Assembly (NCBI RefSeq): GCF_017114995.1
Contig: NZ_JABXKL010000004.1
Coordinates: forward strand, 39,427 to 103,426
Source: Nostoc sp. NMS9
GTDB taxonomy: Bacteria > Cyanobacteriota > Cyanobacteriia > Cyanobacteriales > Nostocaceae
Length of the DNA: 64,000 bases
Direction of reading: 5' to 3'
The translations under genes and the position numbers were made by a program. The notes under the pieces are model-generated. The model had not been told where the DNA came from and did no database searches. It saw nothing but the letters and a program-made list of their open reading frames with translations. Shown here one piece after another: positions 41,913-51,057 of this stretch (positions within the stretch are counted from its first letter, which is position 1; each line of letters begins with the position of its first letter).

Positions 41913-43091
41913 ATGAAATATGTTGATGAATTCCGCGAACCGGAAAAAGCTGAAGCGATACGCCGCGAAATCGCCAAATTATGCCACCAGCTAGAAAAAC
42001 CCATCAAAATCATGGAAGTATGTGGCGGACATACCCATTCCATATTTAAATACGGTATCGAAGAAATATTACCCCAAGCCATTGAACTAATTCACGGGCC
42101 TGGTTGTCCAGTATGCGTTATGCCAAAAGGGAGATTAGATGATGCGATCGCAATCTCTCAAAATCATAACGTCATTTTTGCCACCTTTGGCGACGCAATG
42201 CGAGTTCCTGGTTCCAAAACCAGTTTACTGCAAGCCAGGGCACAAGGTGCAGACATCCGTATGGTGTACTCTCCCATAGACAGCCTACAAATTGCCAAAG
42301 ATAACCCCGACAAAGAAGTAGTCTTCTTCGCATTAGGCTTTGAAACCACAGCCCCCAGCACCGCCTTCACCATCCTGCAAGCAGCAGCCGAAGAAATTCC
42401 TAACTTTAGTATGTTTTCCAATCACGTCCTTGTGATTCCTGCCCTCAAAGCACTACTAGATAATCCCGACTTACAACTAGATGGATTTGTTGGGCCTGGA
42501 CATGTCAGCATGGTAATTGGCACTGACCCATATCAATTTATTTCCCAACAATATAATAAGCCAATAGTCGTCTCAGGATTTGAACCCTTAGATATTTTCC
42601 AATCGATTTGGATGCTATTGCAACAGCTAGTAGAAAATCGTTGTGAAGTCGAAAACCAATATAACCGAATTGTCCAAAAAAGCGGGAACACAGTAGCCCT
42701 ACAAGCCATAAACAAAGTCTTTGCCATCCGAGATAGTTTTGATTGGCGTGGCTTAGGTGACATTCCCTATTCAGGATTAAAAATTAAACCTGAATATGCC
42801 CAATTTGATGCCGAACTAAAATTTACCATTCCTAACCTCAAAGTAGCCGACCATAAAGCTTGTAAATGTGGAGAAATTCTCAAAGGAGTCTTAAAGCCTT
42901 GGGAGTGCAAAGTATTCGGTACAGCTTGCACACCAGAAACGCCAATCGGTACTTGTATGGTATCTTCCGAAGGTGCTTGTGCAGCTTATTACAAATACGG
43001 GCGACTCTCCACAATTGCCAAAAGAACAATCGCCCAAAAACCAAAAATAACTCAAGAACCCCTCCCCGCCTGCGGCTTCTCCTCAGACTAA
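41913..43091 (+). CDS. hypD: Hydrogenase maturation protein HypD
   Basis: 392 residues. VCGGHTHSIFKYGIEE, HGPGCPVCVMP, the central FALGFETTAPSTAF, GFVGPGHVSMVIG and the C-terminal Cys cluster (CKCGEILKG; GTACTPETPIGTCMVSSEG) binding a [4Fe-4S] cluster define HypD. It assembles Fe(CN)2CO with HypC. Confidence 0.96.
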   Translation: MKYVDEFREPEKAEAIRREIAKLCHQLEKPIKIMEVCGGHTHSIFKYGIEEILPQAIELIHGPGCPVCVMPKGRLDDAIAISQNHNVIFATFGDAMRVPGSKTSLLQARAQGADIRMVYSPIDSLQIAKDNPDKEVVFFALGFETTAPSTAFTILQAAAEEIPNFSMFSNHVLVIPALKALLDNPDLQLDGFVGPGHVSMVIGTDPYQFISQQYNKPIVVSGFEPLDIFQSIWMLLQQLVENRCEVENQYNRIVQKSGNTVALQAINKVFAIRDSFDWRGLGDIPYSGLKIKPEYAQFDAELKFTIPNLKVADHKACKCGEILKGVLKPWECKVFGTACTPETPIGTCMVSSEGACAAYYKYGRLSTIAKRTIAQKPKITQEPLPACGFSSD

Positions 43092-43248
43092 TAATACTCC
43101 GCGTACCTCTGCGCTTCCCTCTGCGACGGCAGTCGCTCATGGGGGAGACCCCCATCGCCCTTGGCGTCTCCCCTTCTCCCAAAGGGAGAGGCTAACGCCA
43201 AGGGAGAAGACCGCGCTGCCTCTCCTTTGCGTTTAAAAAAAGTTTAAT
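43092..43248. repeat. Inverted-repeat element between hypD and hypE
   Basis: A stem CCTTGGCGT (43159-43167) / ACGCCAAGG (43195-43203) encloses a CTCCC-AAA-GGGAG hairpin, next to GGGGGAGACCCCC. This looks like a dispersed palindromic repeat, not a terminator, because hypE follows in the same operon. Confidence 0.65.
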
Positions 43249-44352
43249 ATGAATATTTCCCCCACAAACTCAATACAAAATCCCCTATTCCAAAAAATAG
43301 AAAAAATTCGCCGTCGCCAAACTAAAGTGCAAGACACTCATATAACTCTCGCACATGGCAGCGGTGGTAAAGCCATGCGTGATTTAATAGATGATATCTT
43401 TGTCAGCAATTTTGACAACCCAATTCTCTCACAACTAGAAGACCAAGCCAGCTTCAACTTAGCCCCTCTCCTCCAACAAGGAGATAGACTCGCATTTACA
43501 ACAGATTCTTATGTTGTAGACCCCTTATTTTTTCCCGGTAGTGATATAGGAGAATTAGCTATAAACGGCACAGTTAACGATTTAGCTGTCAGTGGTGCTA
43601 AACCTTTATATCTAACTTGTAGCGTTATTTTAGAAGAAGGATTACCAGTAGAAACATTACGGCGTGTCGCAGCCAGTATGAAAGCAGCCGCAAAAGAAGC
43701 AGGTATTCAAATTGTCACTGGTGATACAAAAGTTGTACATCGAGGTGCTGCCGATAAACTCTTTATTAATACTGCTGGTATTGGTATCATCCCGCGAGGA
43801 GTTAACATTTCTGCTCATAACATTAAACCTGGAGATGCAATAATAATTAATGGTGAAATAGGCAATCATGGAGCATCAATTTTAATTGCCCGTGGCGAAT
43901 TAGCTTTAGAAACTAATATTGAAAGTGACTGTCAACCATTACATAGTTTAGTAGAAACTATTCTCCATGTATGTCCTCAAATTCATGCTATGCGAGATGC
44001 CACACGCGGTGGTTTAGCCACAGTGCTAAATGAATTTGCCCTCAGTTCCGATGTGGGAATTCGTCTCTTTGAAGAATCTATCCCAGTGCGTGAAGAAGTC
44101 AACGGAGTTTGTGAAATTCTCGGTTTAGATCCATTATATTTAGCTAATGAAGGTAAGTTAGTTGTAGTAGTGGCAGCTAAATATGCAGAAACTGTTGTAT
44201 CTACCATGAAATCCCACCCCGCAGGCAAAGACGCTTGTATTATTGGCGAAGTTATTTCTTCACCACCAGGTATTGTACTTTTAAAAACAGTTTTTGGTGC
44301 TGAAAGGATTGTTGATATGTTAGTAGGCGACCAATTGCCACGAATTTGTTAA
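43249..44352 (+). CDS. hypE: Hydrogenase maturation dehydratase HypE
   Basis: 367 residues. ITLAHGSGGKAMRDLIDDIF, TDSYVVDPLFFPGSDIGELA and the terminal PRIC, whose Cys carries the thiocarbamate that is dehydrated to thiocyanate, are the HypE hallmarks. It works with HypF. The N-terminal 30 residues before QDTHITLAHG are variable. Confidence 0.96.
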   Translation: MNISPTNSIQNPLFQKIEKIRRRQTKVQDTHITLAHGSGGKAMRDLIDDIFVSNFDNPILSQLEDQASFNLAPLLQQGDRLAFTTDSYVVDPLFFPGSDIGELAINGTVNDLAVSGAKPLYLTCSVILEEGLPVETLRRVAASMKAAAKEAGIQIVTGDTKVVHRGAADKLFINTAGIGIIPRGVNISAHNIKPGDAIIINGEIGNHGASILIARGELALETNIESDCQPLHSLVETILHVCPQIHAMRDATRGGLATVLNEFALSSDVGIRLFEESIPVREEVNGVCEILGLDPLYLANEGKLVVVVAAKYAETVVSTMKSHPAGKDACIIGEVISSPPGIVLLKTVFGAERIVDMLVGDQLPRIC

Positions 44353-44372
44353 TCTTTAATAGATTTTATAGT

Positions 44373-44714
44373 ATGCATGAATTTGGAATTACCCAAAATA
44401 TTGTGGCAATTGTGACTGAACACGCCAAAGGCGCAAAAGTGCAGCGAGTTTTATTAGAAATCGGCAAACTTTCAGCAATTATGCCCGATGCTATCCGATT
44501 TTGTTTTGATATTTGCACTCAATGCACAGTTTTAGAAGGCGCGACATTAGAAATTTTGGAAATTCCTGGATTAGGGCGATGTCGCCAATGCGGTGCAGAA
44601 ATCTCTTTAGATAAACCATTTGGTATCTGTAACTGCGGTAGCGTGCAATTAGATTTAATTACTGGTGAAGAACTTAAAATTAAAGAAATAGAAATAGAGG
44701 AATTATGTGTGTAA
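44373..44714 (+). CDS. hypA: Hydrogenase nickel chaperone HypA
   Basis: 113 residues from the ATG at 44373 (MHEFGITQNIVAIV), because His2 binds nickel and must follow Met1; an earlier in-frame start at 44346 is rejected. The zinc site is CRQCGAEI and CNCGS. The end overlaps hypB by 10 bp. Confidence 0.95.
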   Translation: MHEFGITQNIVAIVTEHAKGAKVQRVLLEIGKLSAIMPDAIRFCFDICTQCTVLEGATLEILEIPGLGRCRQCGAEISLDKPFGICNCGSVQLDLITGEELKIKEIEIEELCV

Positions 44715-45535
44715 CCTGCGGTTGTTCTGATGATGGTGAAACTAAAATTACCAATCTAGGAATAGATGAAGCCCAATATAACCATCATCATCATACTCAC
44801 ACTTTACCAGATGGGAGTATCATTACTCATTCTCACAGTCATGACACTCATATAGAAGCGTCTCAAATTCATGCCAAAATACACAATACAACGATATCCT
44901 TAGAAAAAGATATCTTGGCAAAGAATAATTTAATAGCAGCCCAAAATCGGGGCTGGTTCAAGGGTCGAAATATTCTCGCCTTAAATTTGATGAGTTCTCC
45001 CGGTGCTGGTAAAACAACTCTTTTGACGCGAACAATCAATGATTTAAAGCATCAATTATCTATTAGTGTCATTGAAGGTGACCAAGAAACTGCTAACGAT
45101 GCCAAAAAAATTAAAGAAACAGGTTCTAAAGTCATCCAAATCAATACCGGAACAGGCTGTCATCTAGATGCATCCATGATAGACAGGGGTTTACAACAAC
45201 TGAATCCGCCACTTAATTCAGTTGTGATGATTGAAAATGTCGGAAATTTGGTTTGTCCAGCCTTATTTGATTTGGGAGAAAATGCAAAAGTCGTGATTCT
45301 CTCGGTTACGGAGGGAGAAGATAAGCCACTAAAATACCCGCATATATTCCGTGCTAGTGACATTATGATTCTCACTAAAATTGATTTGCTACCTTATGTA
45401 CAATTTGATTTGCAAAAGTGCATAGCTTATGCTAAAGAAGTAAATCCTCAAATTCAGATTTTTCAGGTTTCTGCAACTACTGATATAGGATTAGATAATT
45501 GGTATAAATGGCTAACTGAAAAGGTGATAAAATGA
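44705..45535 (+). CDS. hypB: Hydrogenase nickel GTPase HypB
   Basis: 276 residues. The N-terminal MCVTCGCS metal motif and a His-rich stretch (HHHHTHTLPDGSIITHSHSH) bind or store nickel. The G domain has the P-loop SSPGAGKTTLL, a switch-region ENVGNLVCPA and TKIDLL. It inserts nickel with HypA. Last gene of the hyp operon. Confidence 0.96.
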   Translation: MCVTCGCSDDGETKITNLGIDEAQYNHHHHTHTLPDGSIITHSHSHDTHIEASQIHAKIHNTTISLEKDILAKNNLIAAQNRGWFKGRNILALNLMSSPGAGKTTLLTRTINDLKHQLSISVIEGDQETANDAKKIKETGSKVIQINTGTGCHLDASMIDRGLQQLNPPLNSVVMIENVGNLVCPALFDLGENAKVVILSVTEGEDKPLKYPHIFRASDIMILTKIDLLPYVQFDLQKCIAYAKEVNPQIQIFQVSATTDIGLDNWYKWLTEKVIK

Positions 45536-45847
45536 TTTCTCAAGAACCTAATTAAACAGAATATCAACTAGTATACTCTTACGTCACTTTACTTCCATTT
45601 AACAAAAACACAGTCCAAATTCTAGTAAAAACTCTGCGCCCCTACCCTGCGGGAAGGCGAAGCGCCTATGCGTTTCAAATAAAAACTATCATCAATTCTT
45701 CTATGGTTTCATGAAAACTAGAAGTACTTTTTAGTGAATTTTATTCAGTAAACTAGGAGATAATTTTGATCAAAATTGCAACACCCTGCACTTTAAAAGT
45801 ACAGGGTGGAAGACAGCAATAAGGATGATTCCCAGTTTCTATTTACC
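45536..45847. other. Spacer between hypB and the convergent small gene
   Basis: 312 bp. It contains a GCGGGAAGGCGAAGCGCCTATGCG-like repeat near 45649-45673 and the terminator hairpin at 45782-45808. No gene seen. Confidence 0.55.
45782..45808. terminator. Hairpin ending the hyp operon
   Basis: CACCCTG (45782-45788) pairs with CAGGGTG (45802-45808), with further pairing of ACTTT and AAAGT inside. It separates hypB from the convergent gene. Confidence 0.6.
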
Positions 45848-46222
45848 TCAAAGCCAATCTCGGTAAGCTGATATTTCATTTACGCTGATTTCAAATGGCA
45901 TTCCTTTGCCAAATGGTGGATAAACGCGGATTTTCCCATTGGTAGCAAACCGCTCTAACCTGTTACCCAACTGGGGAATATTGCTGACAATATGCCAGTA
46001 AGATACTAAGTCAGGGCAATCAATAATTAATGTGAGGATGCTAGCATTTGTTGTGAGATACCACTGACAATTAGATAACAGTACTCGCGTAATGCGATCG
46101 CAAGCGAGATAAAAGCATCTGCCAGCAGACTGTTCTAGCTCCATTTGCAGCATTCCATCCTGTTTCGTTACCTCAGCGGGAGGTAAATCATCAGGAGGAA
46201 GCAGGTATAGTTTAGAAGACAT
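45848..46222 (-). CDS. Conserved small protein, paralogue of the 22849-23223 gene
   Basis: 124 residues with the same core as the gene at 22849-23223 (ACDRITRVLLSNCQWYLTT, LTLIIDCPDLV, KIRVYPPFGKGMPFEISVNE). No known domain. It overlaps by 11 bp the end of the LLM flavin oxidoreductase gene, so translation is probably coupled. Confidence 0.8.
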   Translation of the reverse strand: MSSKLYLLPPDDLPPAEVTKQDGMLQMELEQSAGRCFYLACDRITRVLLSNCQWYLTTNASILTLIIDCPDLVSYWHIVSNIPQLGNRLERFATNGKIRVYPPFGKGMPFEISVNEISAYRDWL

Positions 46223-47219
46223 AATTTCGCACCTCTTGGTTGTAGCGCGTCAAACTGTCCAGGTTTTTTTGCAAATCCGCAGACGAGGGTTTGAGTGCTA
46301 ACGTACCTAAATTTAATTCGTCCTGAAATTTCTTAATTTTGTCTCGACAAGTCTCCACATCACCGATAATTGAGTTCTCAATCAAATAGTCTTCATCGAA
46401 ACAAATATTTGTGCGGTCGAATGGTTTTTGGTTGGGATTCGCACTATTTTGCAATACTTCAGCCGAATTAGCTTTCATTTTCTGGCTAAATTTGCGAACG
46501 AAAGGTAACGCTTCACTCACTGCCTCGTCAAATGTTTTGCCAACAAAAAAGAAGCGTGCCAGCACGAAGTTTTCCGCACCACTAGAATTTAAGGCTCGAT
46601 ATTTGGTAACAGTATCCTTCAATCTCTCTAAGGAAAATGGCGGCCCACCCATCAAGCTGAAGGAATGTTTAGCAGCAAGCTCAATACCGTCATCACCACC
46701 AGTAGCAACATACACTGGTATTTGACTTTGCAATGGTTTTGGGTAAATTGTCAAGCGATCGCATTGATAATATCGCCCATTAAATGATACATCAGTTTCA
46801 TATAAAAGCTTTTGAATCAATGCGATCGCCTCTAACATCTTAGGACGGGATTCACTTGGTAGTGTCGCAAAATGCTTGTTTTGTTGAGGAAAGGGGCCGC
46901 CTTTGGCAACTCCAAATAATAATCGTCCATTGCACAAGTTATCCAAAGTAGCAATATCTTCCGCCACCCTAATCGGATTATGGAATGGCAGCAACACCGC
47001 CGCAGTGCCTAATTGGATAGTTGAAGTCAATCCCGCCAAGTGTGCCATTAACACCAACATAGACGGGCTGAGATTAGATTCACTAAAATGGTGTTCACTC
47101 ACCCACGCTTCCTCAAAACCTAAGCTTTCTGCCTGTTTTACCAGTGCAACTTGCTCAAAGATGGCACGACGAGCATCTTGGTGAAAATTATCGTAATTGC
47201 AGAAAATTCCAGTTTTCAT
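46212..47219 (-). CDS. LLM-class flavin-dependent oxidoreductase
   Basis: 335 residues from the ATG at 47219 (MKTGIFCNYDNFHQD); the frame is open 44 codons further upstream without family similarity. Bacterial luciferase-like TIM-barrel features: ESLGFEEAWVSEHHFSES, GTAAVLLPFHNPIRVAEDIA, NGRLLFGVAKG and IPVYVATGGDDGIELA. Uses FMN, substrate unknown. It forms a two-gene unit with the small paralogue gene. Confidence 0.88.
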   Translation of the reverse strand: MKTGIFCNYDNFHQDARRAIFEQVALVKQAESLGFEEAWVSEHHFSESNLSPSMLVLMAHLAGLTSTIQLGTAAVLLPFHNPIRVAEDIATLDNLCNGRLLFGVAKGGPFPQQNKHFATLPSESRPKMLEAIALIQKLLYETDVSFNGRYYQCDRLTIYPKPLQSQIPVYVATGGDDGIELAAKHSFSLMGGPPFSLERLKDTVTKYRALNSSGAENFVLARFFFVGKTFDEAVSEALPFVRKFSQKMKANSAEVLQNSANPNQKPFDRTNICFDEDYLIENSIIGDVETCRDKIKKFQDELNLGTLALKPSSADLQKNLDSLTRYNQEVRNYVF

Positions 47220-47367
47220 TACTTGCGTTGATACTTTATATTCACCGTAGGTGCTGATTATTCTAGTGGTCGATAGGTTTGTAGTAAGCACTAAAGTGCT
47301 TAAATATTTGAGGAATAAAGTCCTCTCTACAAAAGCATTTACCCCTCTCAATTAATGCGATGAATCA

Positions 47368-47733
47368 CTAAGTCGCAACCCACTGCAACTCCAACCATAG
47401 GCGTGGGTTGTTCTCTTTGACCTTCGACATCGGATCGCGCAACAATCGCTTGGCATTCATGCAAACAACCTGGATTAGACCCATATTGTTTGCTACTTCC
47501 CTGAGTATTTCTTTTTGAGCTTGCACACAGGAAATCATTTCGTCAGAGCAATAAATTCCTATATATTGCAAACGTCTGGCAGGTCGTCCCCAAAAACAGG
47601 TGATGACTTTGACATAACACCCATCCAGCAATTCTCCAACTTGCGGGTAGTAATGGTTGACGACTCTTGTGAATTCTTTGGCTAAGATATCTTCAGCAAT
47701 CATTGGAACTGATATTTCTGTAGCGTCCATCAC
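47368..47733 (-). CDS. Hypothetical protein
   Basis: 121 residues, no domain recognised. It contains CFWGRPARRLQYIGIYCSDE and a hydrophobic C-terminal half with several cysteines. It lies upstream of the LLM gene with a 148-bp spacer, so cotranscription is possible. An initial MM leaves the exact start ambiguous by one codon. Confidence 0.6.
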   Translation of the reverse strand: MMDATEISVPMIAEDILAKEFTRVVNHYYPQVGELLDGCYVKVITCFWGRPARRLQYIGIYCSDEMISCVQAQKEILREVANNMGLIQVVCMNAKRLLRDPMSKVKENNPRLWLELQWVAT

Positions 47734-47821
47734 GCTATTTAATATAACATAATTTTATCAGTTAAACATGACAAAATAGTGTACTAAGCTGGAATAAAAT
47801 CTTAAATATGACATAAAAAAA

Positions 47822-47848
47822 GAGGTGTACCTCATTCGGTATCACCTC
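47822..47848. terminator. Hairpin downstream of the 47921-48974 gene group
   Basis: GAGGTGTACC (47822-47831) pairs with GGTATCACCTC (47838-47848) with one bulge; an A run precedes it on the plus strand, which is a U-tract for the minus-strand operon. Confidence 0.6.
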
Positions 47849-47920
47849 AGATTTGCGTAAAGCATCTTTATATTAAAAATTCGTAATTCGTAATTCTAAC
47901 TTTTGAATTTTTAATTAGTA

Positions 47921-48232
47921 TTACCGAGCATTGCGTTCACAAACTAAAACCTCTGCGATGATATCCGGGACATTTACAAAGTCCGTAAATCCTTCAGAAG
48001 CACGGATTGGTGAAATAAATGTATAGTTTGGATCGCACACTCCATTGTCATATACTTGAATAAACCACCTATCGGGAAATCCTTCTATACCTAGTTCCAC
48101 AGTGTACCAACTCTCGCCAATCAGACGAGAGTTAAAGATTGTGAACCACTCTCTGTTCTCTTCTGAAATATTCCAGTCTGCCATGAGCAGTTCTAAAGCT
48201 ATTTGTCCCGCATCCGTTGAAGTCAACAACAT
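47921..48232 (-). CDS. Hypothetical protein
   Basis: 103 residues, acidic, soluble. It opens MLLTSTDAGQIALELLMADW and has a beta-rich middle (SWYTVELGIEGFPDRWFIQV). No family recognised. It begins 2 bp after the preceding gene's stop, so it is the last gene of a three-gene operon. Confidence 0.65.
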   Translation of the reverse strand: MLLTSTDAGQIALELLMADWNISEENREWFTIFNSRLIGESWYTVELGIEGFPDRWFIQVYDNGVCDPNYTFISPIRASEGFTDFVNVPDIIAEVLVCERNAR

Positions 48233-48234
48233 TT

Positions 48235-48516
48235 TTACTCCTTATTTGCAACTTCAGGATTTGCAACTTCAGTATTGGGAACTTCCGGGTATAAACCTAA
48301 CTCTTTAGCTAGTTCACGCGCCACAAAAAATAAAAATTGGGCACCATCTTGATTGCCTTCATGGGCAAACATAGTTGCTACTTGTAACATTGTTTCTACT
48401 AAACCAGAATCAATCAATTCAGGCTTAGATTCCAAAATTTCTGGTTCTTGACCATTAGGACATCTAAGTAACTCATCAATTAGATTAAAATACAGGCTTT
48501 GACGTTGTTCTGTCAT
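48235..48516 (-). CDS. Small helical protein
   Basis: 93 residues from the ATG at 48516 (MTEQRQSLYFNLIDELLRCP). The sequence QEPEILESKPELIDSGLVET followed by MLQVATMFA resembles the short N-terminal module of cyanobacterial CHAT-type proteins, here as a stand-alone gene. The C-terminus has a small repeat (EVPNTEVANPEVANKE). Function unknown. Confidence 0.65.
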   Translation of the reverse strand: MTEQRQSLYFNLIDELLRCPNGQEPEILESKPELIDSGLVETMLQVATMFAHEGNQDGAQFLFFVARELAKELGLYPEVPNTEVANPEVANKE

Positions 48517-48551
48517 GGTAATTTTCTTGATTTTAGTAAATTGTGAATAAG

Positions 48552-48974
48552 TTACTGCTCGATACTTTGGTGCCACAGTCTTTCCAACATTTCAACTTGT
48601 TCTTTTAAGACAGCAGCACGATGAACAAGATATCTGTCGTAAAAAAGAATTCCTAACCCAACACAAATGGGGGTTAACAGGAAGAACCATTGTAGGATAG
48701 TGGCAAATTTATATTGTTCAGCAACAGTCAACATTTGATGAACCACATTACGATCGGAGGATTGAATGTTAGTCTGAGGGGAATGTGTACCCTCTGTGTA
48801 GGGAGCCAAGGCGGGAGCATCTGTAGTCGTGTTGTTAATTTGGCAAGCTAAATTCTGAGATTTTACTAACTCCAGATGTCGCTCCCAAACGATGCCAAAT
48901 ACTACTAGTTCTGGTGAAAGCACTGCTAAAGTAACGACGCAAACTGTAAGAACGTTTAAAAGTTTGGCTTTCAT
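48552..48974 (-). CDS. Membrane protein with two transmembrane segments
   Basis: 140 residues. Membrane segments at about residues 8-28 (VLTVCVVTLAVLSPELVVFG) and 95-112 (WFFLLTPICVGLGILFY), with a polar loop between them and a coiled C-terminus (AAVLKEQVEMLERLW). No family recognised. First gene of the operon with the two small proteins downstream. Confidence 0.7.
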   Translation of the reverse strand: MKAKLLNVLTVCVVTLAVLSPELVVFGIVWERHLELVKSQNLACQINNTTTDAPALAPYTEGTHSPQTNIQSSDRNVVHQMLTVAEQYKFATILQWFFLLTPICVGLGILFYDRYLVHRAAVLKEQVEMLERLWHQSIEQ

Positions 48975-49460
48975 CTTGGCTCTCCCTTGCTAGGTAGTAT
49001 GCACCCAGTAAGAAAATATCTTTTGCTGTTTATCTAAAGTAGTTGTATATTTCTACCTATCAAACAGTTTTGATATTAAAATATGTGTAATCGGTAATTT
49101 TCACAATCGTTAGTTTTCAGTTATTTTTCTCATCACCACTGATCCCTGACTAATAAAAAGTTACCAACCTTTTCACAAAACGTAGGATTATTAAGTCAGA
49201 AGTAACGCACTTAGATTCGGTAATCTGGTTTCATCTTACTCTCAAAAGAGAGATTAAGAAGTCCCCCCTAGTTCACTAAGCTTGCGCTCAGGAATGTTGG
49301 GGGGTAGAGGGGAATCTCTGCGTAAATCCTATACGATTTATATCAGCCGCTCTCCACAAAACAGTTTACCCCAGCCCTGTTAAGATTATTAAATTCATTA
49401 GAATAGTACTCAAAGCCTATAAGCCTTACCTAATAAGTATTTTAAAAATTAATTGGGGTA

Positions 49461-49526
49461 TGGGTGCTAGTGTTTTTCGGACGGGGTTCTAGTATTTCCG
49501 AGGTGGGGATCTGGTGTTTTTGCACT
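49461..49526. repeat. Three 22-bp tandem units
   Basis: Units at 49461, 49483 and 49505: TGGGTGCTAGTGTTTTTCGG.., GGGGTTCTAGTATTTCCGAG.. and GGGGATCTGGTGTTTTTGCA.., each exactly 22 bp. Confidence 0.7.
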
Positions 49527-49800
49527 CAATCCTAAAGCAATGTAGGCAATGGTTAAAGACTGTTTTAGATGCTATTTGGGACTGACAAAATCTGCACTCA
49601 AAAAAAAATATCAATGTCTCTTGATAAAGATAGACTAATAAATTAGGAATAGCAATTAAATATTTTGAAAGTAAATTATATTTTCATAACAAATAGAAAA
49701 TAATAGAAAAATTATTTATATATACAGAATTACAAAACTTTAATCTCAACCCAAGAGACAATAGTCAGCAATTTCAAATGGTAAACTAGAAGAATGGTAA

Positions 49801-49913
49801 GCTAGTACAGCACGGCGTAAATAAACCACCCATTCCAAATTAACGAAACGCTTACGCTGTATTCATTTTGAATTTTGAATTTTGAATTTTGAATTCCGCC
49901 TTGCGGTACTAGC
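49801..49913. mobile_element. MITE-like element, copy B
   Basis: A 113-bp element. The left end GCTAGTACAGCACGGCG is the imperfect reverse complement (15 of 17) of the right end CGCCTTGCGGTACTAGC. The interior holds TTTTGAA heptamers (49867-49894), where copy A has TTTTGAC. Confidence 0.65.
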
Positions 49914-50097
49914 CTCTTCTAAAGTGATAATCAATGGGAATATTTAATAAAAGTTCTTTCTAAACTTTCATATTGTGTGGTTTAGTTAGAATACATACTA
50001 TATGCACTCATTGACATTAAACGGCATAAATACATCAAACGCTTATTGTTATAAGTAAATACTCTGTACTAAGATTTAGGATTTTAGGAGTTAAATA

Positions 50098-51057
50098 ATG
50101 CGGATTGCTCAAGATGTAACAGAACTGATTGGACGAACTCCTTTAGTTCAACTGAACAAGATTCCTCAAGCTGAGGGAGTAGTTGCAAGGATAGTTGTTA
50201 AATTAGAAGGCATGAACCCAGCGGCTTCGGTGAAAGACCGCATTGGGTTAAGTATGGTACTCTCGGCGGAAGCCACTGGCTCAATTTTCCCAGGAAAGAC
50301 CATTTTAGTTGAGCCTACTTCAGGTAATACAGGAATTGCTTTAGCAATGGTAGCAGCAGCGCGTGGCTACCGTTTGATTTTGACGATGCCAGAGACTATG
50401 AGCCAAGAACGACGCGCTATGCTTAGAGCTTATGGTGCAGCTTTAGAGTTGACACCAGGCGCTGAGGGTATGCGGGGAGCAATTCGCAAAGCCGAAGAAA
50501 TTGTGGCTAAGACTCCTAATGCCTTTATGCTGCAACAGTTCCGCAACCCTGCTAATCCCAAAGTTCACCAAGAAACCACCGCCGAAGAAATTTGGGCAGA
50601 TACAGACGGGGAAGTAGATATTGTCATTGCTGGGGTAGGTACTGGTGGAACGATTACTGGGATTGCCGAAGTACTCAAACAGCGCAAGCCGACTTTTAAG
50701 GCGATCGCAGTTGAACCCAGCAACAGCCCAGTACTCTCAGGTGGTGAAGCCGGGCCACATAAAATTCAAGGTATTGGAGCCGGATTTATCCCAGATGTTC
50801 TCCGCTTAGAATTAGTTGATGAAGTCATTAGAGTCAGCGATGAACAAGCGATCGCTTATGGGCGACGTTTGGCAAAAGAAGAAGGCTTATTATCTGGCAT
50901 ATCTTCTGGTGCAGCTTTGTGCGCCGCAATTCAAGTCGGTAAACGTCCAGAAAATGCCGGACGTTTAATTGTCATGATTCAGCCTTCCTTTGGCGAACGT
51001 TATCTCAGCACACCCATGTTTCAAGATTTGTCTTTAGAAACTGCTGGCGTGCGTTAA
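50098..51057 (+). CDS. cysK: Cysteine synthase (O-acetylserine sulfhydrylase)
   Basis: 319 residues. The PLP lysine is in [11 protein letters not shown], the substrate loop in [14 protein letters not shown], the PLP phosphate-binding loop in [10 protein letters not shown], and [17 protein letters not shown] is typical of CysK. It makes cysteine from O-acetylserine and sulfide in the cytosol. GGAG precedes the ATG. Confidence 0.95.
   Translation: MRIAQDVTELIGRTPLVQLNKIPQAEGVVARIVVKLEGMNPAASVKDRIGLSMVLSAEATGSIFPGKTILVEPTSGNTGIALAMVAAARGYRLILTMPETMSQERRAMLRAYGAALELTPGAEGMRGAIRKAEEIVAKTPNAFMLQQFRNPANPKVHQETTAEEIWADTDGEVDIVIAGVGTGGTITGIAEVLKQRKPTFKAIAVEPSNSPVLSGGEAGPHKIQGIGAGFIPDVLRLELVDEVIRVSDEQAIAYGRRLAKEEGLLSGISSGAALCAAIQVGKRPENAGRLIVMIQPSFGERYLSTPMFQDLSLETAGVR

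Larger units (their letters stand above)
48975..50097. other. 1.1-kb intergenic region with several repeat structures
   Basis: No convincing gene. It contains a CCCCCCTA / TAGGGGGG-type hairpin (about 49263-49306), a 22-bp triplicate (49461-49526), and the second MITE-like element (49801-49913). The last 150 bp should carry the cysK promoter. Confidence 0.6.
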
